Origin: Bedellia somnulentella
Lineage: Eukaryota > Arthropoda > Insecta > Lepidoptera > Bedelliidae
Direction: 5' to 3'
DNA length: 64,000 nt
Assembly: GCA_963576735.1 (NCBI GenBank)
Contig: OY755171.1
Span: 17,050,001 to 17,114,000 of the forward strand
Position numbers and translations under genes: made by a program. Positions within the stretch are counted from its first letter, which is position 1, and each line of letters begins with the position of its first letter. The notes under the pieces were generated by a model. It was not told where the DNA came from. It did not search any database and saw only the letters and a program-made list of their open reading frames with translations. This document shows, piece by piece, positions 58,161 through 64,000 of the stretch.

Positions 58161-58490
58161 TCTAATAATGTAACTATGTAGCGATTTATTACAACTAATC
58201 AGTCTCATTACTATTAATTTTGAAATTATGTAATAATCAACACAAATAATAAAGTAACGAAACTAAAATTGAATTCTAATAACAACTTTCCTTCAGATCT
58301 GAAACGATATCTTAATGACTATTGTTACGTGACTATTCTTATAATGTAACCCTGTAGCGATAAAAACTTAACAGTCTCATTATTTATAATTAAGAAATAT
58401 TAATAATCAACACAAAACATTGAGTAACAAAAACAATAGAATTTTAGTAACTTCTTGAGATCAGGAACGATATAATATCTTAAGGCGTGA
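58161..58490. repeat. Diverged tandem duplication, about 165-bp unit
   Basis: Units about 58161-58325 and 58337-58490. Shared in order: TAATGTAAC..TGTAGCGAT, CAGTCTCATTA, AATAATCAACACAAA, AGTAAC.AAA, and a GATC.GAAACGATAT.ATCTTAA-type block. It lies between the transposase stop codon and the left end. Confidence 0.7.
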
Positions 58491-58524
58491 CAGTCTTATG
58501 ATTTTCGTTATCACATTATTAGTT

Positions 58525-60924
58525 TTACTTAATGGTAAATTTATTAGCATAAAAATCATATTTAAACATAATTTCGCCTCTTCGTGTTGGTGTTGGTTCA
58601 GGCAAGACACACAAAATATCAGTCTCCGTAACTAATGAAATATCCTCTGGCTCTTGCCATACGAAGATACCTTTTGTCAGATCTTTTCTCCTCAAAAATT
58701 TGACTACATACAATAGTTCCTCATTATTCTCAGTCGACAACACTTGACCAGCAAAATGTGAGGTTGTCTTTTTCCCTTCGAATTGGACAACAACCCATGA
58801 CCCTATCTTAGGAGATTCATCAGTCTTCTTCTCGTGATTAGCTTGTGGCTCAACGGATTCTCGTGATTCTATGGTTAAAGATCTTCTGGCCCGATTTGCG
58901 TTGGTAGTGCTGTACACAAAACATCCTTTCCCGACTGGGAAATGTGGGCATAGGTCTGTCAAAGAGCATTCTGTGCAGCTCAATTCTCTCAAGAATATCT
59001 TTTCCGGTTGATCGGCTGTCCAAGTAACTTGGTGTAGTAGAGAGGTTCCAGGAATTGTCTGCAGCGTTTTTGGAACCAATAAATCGGCTTCAGTGATGTC
59101 AGTTTCTCGGACCGTGTACAAATGTATATTGGTGCGACAAACTAGCTTTGTTACAAAAGTTTTGTAGTCAGGAATATCCTCCCCATGGCTGACTATAGAA
59201 TCTGCCGTTCTTTTGACCACAGCGCCTACTCCATCGGCAGCACCCTTACCGTGGCCTGCCTCTGAAAAATTCCAGCTAGCAGCCTTGATTCCCAAATAGT
59301 GGACCAGATTTTGTGTGAACAAATACAGATTGGTCTTATTCTTGTATTGTGTTGATGGTCCGTCACTCAGGATATGCAATGTTCGAATCGATAGGTTTTT
59401 GTCACAAATGAGTTGTTTCAGAGATTTCTTCAGGTGGGCATATATGGCAACAGCATCGTGGCGTAGGCAATCAGAGACGGAGCAAAAAGATAGTGTTTTA
59501 ATACCATCTGATTCATCAATCAGGTAGTATAGTACACATGTGTGCAAAGACAGTTGCTGCCTTGATGCGCCAAAATGAACGGATTGTGTTTCTGCAGCAT
59601 ACTTGCACTGGTAATTTTCGGAAAAATCAATATGTACCAGTGCATCCCCTGGCCGCAATTGTTTTTTCAGTTGGCTCGTTGCTTGATACTGCTGCTTTAT
59701 ATTATATTTGTGTTTTAGGAACTTGGGTAACATGCCAAGGAACTTTTCGATCAAATCTTTTTTTGTGCACATTATGGAGTCTTTTACTGTGCGTGTGATT
59801 TCTTTGTCCTTGCCTTTAATTGATCGTATTTCTTTCTTGGTCATCCACTGTTTATACTCTATGGTTTCAGAGTTATCAAACGTCAGAAAGTTCAACACTT
59901 TATGAGCACACTTGTGGCACTTTCTGGTCATACAGTTGAAATTATTTGTGGAGCATACCAGAGTATCACATACGTCATCAGCCGTTTTTTCTTTGATTAG
60001 ATTTAGTTCCTTTAACTTGGCATGTACCAAATTAAAGTTTTCATGAATTGCACAAAGGCATGTGTCTCGTTCTGTAATTTTCGGTTTCACTATCCAAAAA
60101 GGTCGAAATCTTGTGAAAGTCGGATAACTGATTTTCTTTTTTGACTCTGAGACGTATTTTTTGTGGAGATTTTCTAGGGTATCATTCAAGTACCTCTTTT
60201 GTTTCTTTTTCCCATGTCGGGTGATTGTGTCTTTCTTCCCTGGGCACAATTTACTGTTGTCATCCCTAGATAAAAACCGTTGCACATCAATGCGGTCCTG
60301 TTTAAATTTGATGAGATTTGGTGACAGAGGTGTTCTTTTGTCTTTTGTATTCTGCAATCTATAATTTTTCATTGTCAGAGCGTGTATCTTCTTTTTTAAG
60401 ACCTCGATTGTTTGTTTTTGTTGCTCAATCAGCGTTTCTTTTGCTGTCCTGTTCTGCCTGGCCATTTTCAAACCTATAGCCTTTTGCCTACTGACACTGC
60501 TAGAACTCATGGAGGATGACGGAGATGGACATCCTCGAGAAGAGGTTGGAGAAGAAGGATCAGCTAATGGAGCAAGAACTGGTTCAATAACTTCGTTTGA
60601 ATTAACGTCGCTTTCGCCACTTTCACTTATTGGAGTCTCAGCTCGAAGTCGTTCAATTAGGCGAACGTTAATTTTTTCCAAGGCTCTTTTTTTCCTTTGC
60701 GCCTCACGCCATTTAGCCCGTTGCATGCGCTGGTCCCTTGGTGTCAAATCAGCAATTGTTTTTGTTTTATTGTCTTCTTTTCTCTTCTGTCGTCTCGCCT
60801 TTTCTTTAGCTTTATGTTCGGCATGTTTGATGGGATCAGCCTTAATTCGTGCACGTCTCCTTTTTTCTGCTTCTTTTTTTGCTTTCTTTATTTGTTCCTC
60901 CGTTCTTTTCTTTTTTCCACCCAT
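58525..60924 (-). CDS. DDE/D transposase, main exon (799 codons)
   Basis: Transposase of the TTAA-bounded element. Residues 1-55 are very basic, with the KRRRARIKADPIKHAEHKAK segment common at the N-terminus of this family, so probably DNA-binding and nuclear. A coiled coil spans about 163-193. A cysteine/histidine cluster (C289, C291, H294, C319, C324, C331, C336, C339) looks zinc-binding. The RNase H-like catalytic core has D433 in VHIDFSENYQCKY and D521 in LHILSDGPSTQYKNK. The third acidic residue is E555 or D564, in NFSEAGHGKGAADGVG. A second cysteine cluster follows (C650, C653, C659, C668). A C-terminal SH3/Tudor-like segment (708-770, IGSWVVVQFEGKK) ends the protein. The ATG at 60924 sits right after a TTTTTGTTTTAG acceptor, and an upstream exon joins it in frame. 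The frame is intact with normal codon use. Family name uncertain (Sola-like suspected); identity as a transposase is firm. Confidence 0.9.
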   Translation of the reverse strand: MGGKKKRTEEQIKKAKKEAEKRRRARIKADPIKHAEHKAKEKARRQKRKEDNKTKTIADLTPRDQRMQRAKWREAQRKKRALEKINVRLIERLRAETPISESGESDVNSNEVIEPVLAPLADPSSPTSSRGCPSPSSSMSSSSVSRQKAIGLKMARQNRTAKETLIEQQKQTIEVLKKKIHALTMKNYRLQNTKDKRTPLSPNLIKFKQDRIDVQRFLSRDDNSKLCPGKKDTITRHGKKKQKRYLNDTLENLHKKYVSESKKKISYPTFTRFRPFWIVKPKITERDTCLCAIHENFNLVHAKLKELNLIKEKTADDVCDTLVCSTNNFNCMTRKCHKCAHKVLNFLTFDNSETIEYKQWMTKKEIRSIKGKDKEITRTVKDSIMCTKKDLIEKFLGMLPKFLKHKYNIKQQYQATSQLKKQLRPGDALVHIDFSENYQCKYAAETQSVHFGASRQQLSLHTCVLYYLIDESDGIKTLSFCSVSDCLRHDAVAIYAHLKKSLKQLICDKNLSIRTLHILSDGPSTQYKNKTNLYLFTQNLVHYLGIKAASWNFSEAGHGKGAADGVGAVVKRTADSIVSHGEDIPDYKTFVTKLVCRTNIHLYTVRETDITEADLLVPKTLQTIPGTSLLHQVTWTADQPEKIFLRELSCTECSLTDLCPHFPVGKGCFVYSTTNANRARRSLTIESRESVEPQANHEKKTDESPKIGSWVVVQFEGKKTTSHFAGQVLSTENNEELLYVVKFLRRKDLTKGIFVWQEPEDISLVTETDILCVLPEPTPTRRGEIMFKYDFYANKFTIK

Positions 60925-61323
60925 CTAAAACAAAAACATACAAATAGTAATTATTAGTTGCATAAGTAGCAATTAAATTTTAGCCCTTTGTGAAAGTTTT
61001 ACTTAGTGGCGGTAGTTTTAAATAATAGGAAACCGTAAACATGTCAAACACCTGGACATTTGTCAAAGACGTGTTTGAATTAAGACACGTGTTTGACGGA
61101 AAATGGAAGCCACGTCTTTGACATTTTTTGAACGTGGCGCCAAAATCTCAATGCATCTATTACGTAATGAGACACGTTACAGTTTGAGGTTAGAAATAGT
61201 TATTATCTGCCAAATACTTAAAAGTGGACAGTAAAATATGATAAATATGATAAATTATACTGGCCACCGCTTTGACATGTTATGCTTTACATTTTACTTG
61301 TTCAAAACATAATAAAATCTTAC
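60925..61323 (-). other. Transposase intron
   Basis: 399 bp on minus, from AAG|GTAAGA (61324/61323) to TTTTTGTTTTAG (ends 60925). Both sites are near consensus and the phase is 0. It contains the right-hand CACGT..TTGAC cluster. Confidence 0.75.
61043..61122. promoter_or_regulatory. Right subterminal motif cluster (CACGTSYTTGAC)
   Basis: Four copies in 80 bp: reversed GTCAAACACCTG (61043-61054) and GTCAAAGACGTG (61062-61073), then direct CACGTGTTTGAC (61086-61097) and CACGTCTTTGAC (61111-61122). A fifth, CACGTTTTTGAC, is at 61466-61477, upstream of the first exon. A GCGCCACGT-type block is also shared with the left end. The cluster lies in the transposase intron, so binding there could also affect transposase expression. 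Confidence 0.7.
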
Positions 61324-61407
61324 CTTAATGTTTCCGAGCTCCTGTAGTGCACACGGCTCCCTGGTAGAAATGGCCGACTTTCTTTTTTTTTTTGTCAATG
61401 TTGCCAT
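61324..61407 (-). CDS. Transposase upstream coding exon (28 codons)
   Basis: On minus, ATG at 61407 has a good context (GTGATGG) and is the first ATG after an in-frame TAG. The 28 codons begin M-A-T-L-T-K-K-K-R-K, with a KKKRK nuclear-localisation-like run. They end STREPCALQELGNIK exactly at AAG|GTAAGA. Splicing to 60924 keeps the frame and gives an 827-residue protein. The alternative is that this exon is untranslated and translation starts at 60924. The A run of eleven could shift frame in other copies. Confidence 0.65.
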
Positions 61408-61837
61408 CACATTAACTAACTTCTACACAGAGTAACTGGGAAAAAAATATCAAGTTTCGGAGCTACACGTTTTTGACAGAATTTTTTATCACGCTAAAGA
61501 ATGGATTATAAAATCACAAATTATTGACGAATATGTACAAAATCTTATTTATAGTCTTAGTAGTAGCTATAGTTTCAGTACATATTTTTCATCTGACCGT
61601 TCGTTGAGCATGATTCAAACAATAGTCTCTTGACTACGAAAAACGCGATTTTGCACATACCACGTTCAATGACATTTTGAAACTATTAATTATTTTATTA
61701 TTTGTATATTAAAGTAACGTATGTAATGTATGCTTGAGTCAATTAAGGTAATAGGAAGACACCAAAAAAATACATAAATGATACCAAATATGTTAAGCAA
61801 ACCGAGTAAAGGCGATATCACAAAAAAAAAGTGCGTT
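61408..61837. promoter_or_regulatory. Transposase promoter side of the element
   Basis: Upstream of the first exon on minus, to the right inverted repeat. No TATA box was noted on minus close to exon 1. An initiator-like CCCAGTTACTC lies about 25 bp upstream of the ATG. One CACGT..TTGAC motif is at 61466-61477. No other gene. Confidence 0.4.
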
Positions 61838-61849
61838 TGAAAATGACCC

Positions 61850-61853
61850 TTAA
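61850..61853. other. TTAA target site, right
   Basis: TTAA directly after the right inverted repeat. Confidence 0.8.
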
Positions 61854-62250
61854 ATGCACAAGAAAAAATAAAATAAGGATGTCGTTTTCCTTGCCAAAAG
61901 TTATATTCTTTAAATTATATTTTAAATCATGTTCACCCTACCCGACATGCACCTTTCACCCCAACATAGCCACCCAACTTACAACTATTGTCAGCGATAA
62001 AGCTAAATCGATCGATAAAAGCTTATAACGTGATTAGATTGACAAATTAAACGTTTTCAATGTCAAGTTGTTTGATATCTTTTTAGGTCAGACTTTAATA
62101 GATATATTTATCGTAGGAGTAGACAGAGACTCAAAGATCTATGTCACTGCCGAACTTATCGCATTTATTGAGGTCTGCGAGCTCAGTTAAGTTTTTAACA
62201 ACTTGCAACTTGCATGCAAGCATAATAAACAAGTAAACTCTAAAAAAAAC
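61854..62250. other. AT-rich stretch without genes
   Basis: 61871-61908 resembles 57671-57708 on the other side of the transposon, in direct orientation. Otherwise nothing recognised. Confidence 0.5.
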
Positions 62251-62251
62251 A

Positions 62252-62608
62252 AACGTGATAGCTCAATGGGTAGAACACCGGTTATCGTGCAAACGACTAG
62301 TGTTCAAATCCCGGGTCGGGACTATACCACTTTGTCTTTTCTAAAGACATATGTGTGGTTAATTTATCATGGTTGTTAACGGTGAGGGAAAACATCGTGA
62401 GGAAACCCACATGGCTGAGTTGTACTTGGTCATGTGACAGTGTATTCGTACAAAACGGCGATAGGCCTGCCCCCTATCACGTGAGTACACTGTCCAAGTA
62501 AAACGTGGGTACTCTGAACACCAGGTGACAAAGTCACGTGATGTTCAGATTTATTAGTACCTCTGCCAACCCCTTCGGGATATTCTGCTTGAACGTTTAT
62601 GTTTATGA
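62252..62608 (+). mobile_element. SINE-A, full length
   Basis: Best tRNA-like head of the family: GTGATAGCTCAATGGGTAGA (box A) and GTTCAAATCCCGGGTCGGG (box B). Full body and GAACGTTTATGTTTATG tail. Confidence 0.9.
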
Positions 62609-62888
62609 TTACTTTAAAAAACCATCATTCCTGCAAAAATCATTCCTGCAAAAGTTAAAAATGCTGCTTAAAAATGGTCACTTATAAAATATTTGTCTGG
62701 GGTCATCTATATACACAAAGTCTGGGACCATCATTTACTTGTATTCCATTATAGCTCAACTAATTCGGAAAATAATGTATTTATTAATGTATTAATATAT
62801 TCTGGTGCTCAACAAATTTTCTTATGAATGAATATTTTCCAACGTTAAAACTATATCCAATGGTATTTGTCTTTTTGTTTTAGTTGAT
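62609..62888. other. Short stretch without features
   Basis: Starts with a small direct repeat (ATCATTCCTGCAAAA twice, about 62625-62655). Confidence 0.6.
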
Positions 62889-62889
62889 T

Positions 62890-63113
62890 GCCGTGTAGTG
62901 CCGACTTCGAATGTCACTACACTGACTAAGGGCATAGGGTTTTATTTAATTGGTTTTTGGGCGATGCGGTTGGAAACCCATCACCAACGATACTTTATTT
63001 CTACCATCTTGTCCCTCTTTCCAAATGCGGCTGAGGAATATCTAGCTCTAAAGGTCTGATTACCCCTTTTTGGGATTTATGGCCTAGAGTATAGGGATGT
63101 ATGTATGTATGTA
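62890..63113 (+). mobile_element. SINE-B copy
   Basis: GCCGTGTAGTGCCGACTTCG, GGGCGATGCGGTTGGAAACC, tail ATGTATGTATGTATG. Lacks part of the first 60 bp. Confidence 0.8.
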
Positions 63114-63134
63114 TATTTGTCTTTCTGATAGGGT

Positions 63135-63516
63135 TTTTAACATAACATAACATAACATAAACGTTCACGCCGTTTATCCCCGAAGGGGTTGGCAGAGGTA
63201 CCAATACTCCTGAACTCACATGGCAAGCGCCATCTAGTTTCCAGAGAAGGTACCCACGTTTTGCTTAGACAGTGTACTCACGTGATAGGGGGCAGGCCTA
63301 TCGCCGTTTTGTACGAATACACTGTCACATGACTAAGTACAACTCAGTCATGTGGGTTTCCTCACGATGTTTTCCCTCACCGTTAGCAACCATGATAAAT
63401 TAACCACACATATGACTTTAGAAAAGACAAATTGGTGTAGGCCCGTCCCAGGATTGGAACTCACGCCCTTCTGTTTTTCGGGCGGGTGTTCTTACCCACT
63501 GGACTATCATGTCGCT
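63135..63516 (-). mobile_element. SINE-A, variant subfamily, full length
   Basis: Minus copy with a (CATAA)n tail at 63138-63160, the variant core GGCAAGCGCCATCTAGTTTC, and a tRNA-like head ending at about 63516 (CACTGGACTATCATGTCGC). The head differs from other SINE-A copies in the anticodon-arm region. Confidence 0.85.
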
Positions 63517-63890
63517 TTAAAAAACTTTAAGTAACTTTAAAAACACGAAAAACAAATTATTAAGGAAGATTACCAACATATGAAGTGCAAATGAAACTAT
63601 GACAAATAGCCGATTAAAAAAAAATTGTTTTATATTAATTGGGCTGCTAGTATTAATAAAAACTATTACAAAATATTGATTGGAATTCACGCTCAGAGAT
63701 TTCATTATAAAAGATATTATATGTGTAAAAATTTAGATTAAATAAGAAAAAGAATATGTTAGGATCGTTGATGGAAAATGGTAAATATAATCAACATATT
63801 CTTGTTCATTGTGACATAATGTAGCATCAATCTTAAGTGATCAAAACATCATTTTTACGGTCAGTAAAGGTAATGTTGGTTCCGCTCATT
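63517..63890. other. AT-rich stretch without genes
   Basis: Nothing recognised. Confidence 0.5.
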
Positions 63891-63895
63891 GTTTG

Positions 63896-63902
63896 TATAT
63901 AA
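63896..63902 (+). promoter_or_regulatory. Possible TATA box
   Basis: TATATAA 55 bp upstream of an ATG at the window edge. Such strings are common in AT-rich DNA. Confidence 0.35.
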
Positions 63903-63956
63903 GTAGAGATTAGCCTAGCAACTCTAAAAGTTGTTTAGTATCTTACAGTAGTTGAC

Positions 63957-64000
63957 ATGGCTTGTCGCAAATTATTTTATTATTGTAAGAAACAACGCAA
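63957..64000 (+). CDS. Possible gene start, cut by the window edge
   Basis: ATG at 63957 in a fair context (GACATGG), open to the end: M-A-C-R-K-L-F-Y-Y-C-K-K-Q-R. Only 14 codons can be seen. Support is the TATA box at a suitable distance. It is basic and cysteine-containing, and not recognised. Confidence 0.3.
   Translation, partial: MACRKLFYYCKKQR

Larger units (their letters stand above)
57721..61849 (-). mobile_element. Complete autonomous-looking TTAA-specific DNA transposon
   Basis: 4129 bp. Terminal inverted repeats GGGTCATTTTCA (57721-57732) and TGAAAATGACCC (61838-61849) are perfect for 12 bp, with TTAA flanking both ends. Inside are subterminal repeats of CACGT..TTGAC and a two-exon minus-strand transposase with no stop or frameshift. 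TTAA targets are known for piggyBac, Kolobok and Sola3. The protein does not look like piggyBac (its motifs are absent). The D-D-D/E layout and the DFSENY ... SDGPSTQYKNK ... GHGKGAADG motifs suggest a Sola-like family, which I cannot confirm without a search. Intact coding and clean ends suggest a recent insertion. Confidence 0.85.

Noticed and set aside
57884..58165. 93-codon plus frame inside the TTAA transposon
   Set aside because: Overlaps the subterminal motif cluster and the tandem duplication. No domain recognised, opposite strand to the transposase.
60509..60957. Long plus-strand frames antisense to the transposase
   Set aside because: Shadows of the lysine/serine-rich coding strand.

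Overview
This window is AT-rich, intron-dense insect DNA, almost certainly lepidopteran. The evidence is the dense mix of tRNA-derived SINEs, LINE 3' ends with (TATG)n tails, Helitrons that end in CTAG, a decayed mariner, TTAGG-type microrepeats and spliceosomal signals with long introns. I cannot name the species. No prokaryotic features (operons, ribosome binding sites, CRISPR) are present.

Host genes are sparse. A GC-rich promoter-like block (about 2545-2897) leads into a probable 5' UTR exon that ends at a strong splice donor (3019). The only convincing host coding exon is at 13669-13748: 25 codons of signal peptide between a good acceptor and a good donor. If these two belong together, the intervening 10.6 kb is intron 1 and much of the rest may be intron 2. 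A TATA box and an ATG at the right edge (63896-64000) may start another gene.

The rest is transposon country. The best-preserved element is a 4.1-kb DNA transposon at 57721-61849, flanked by TTAA on both sides. It has 12-bp terminal inverted repeats, a repeated 12-bp CACGT..TTGAC motif near both ends, and an intact minus-strand transposase of 799 codons. A 28-codon upstream exon joins in frame and would extend the protein to 827 residues. Everything needed for an active element appears to be present.

Other elements with visible boundaries are: a PIF/Harbinger-type element (29777-32055) bounded by TAA and lying inside a SINE; an element with 83-bp inverted repeats and an 8-bp duplication (21361-22902); an element with inverted repeats of about 300 bp that carries a CXC-domain fragment (35008-36363); three Helitron copies; several MITEs; a mariner pseudogene; and pieces of at least four LINE families.

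Repeat families named here. SINE-A is tRNA-derived with a TTATG-type tail. SINE-B is about 245 bp with a (TATG)n tail. SINE-D is tRNA-Ser-like. SINE-E is tRNA-derived with poly(A). LINE-C is represented by 3' ends whose last ~45 bp match SINE-B. That shared tail suggests LINE-C mobilises SINE-B. A small foldback retroposon with a tRNA-like core (28617, 31286 and 54179) has 11-13 bp target duplications and may be an undescribed family.
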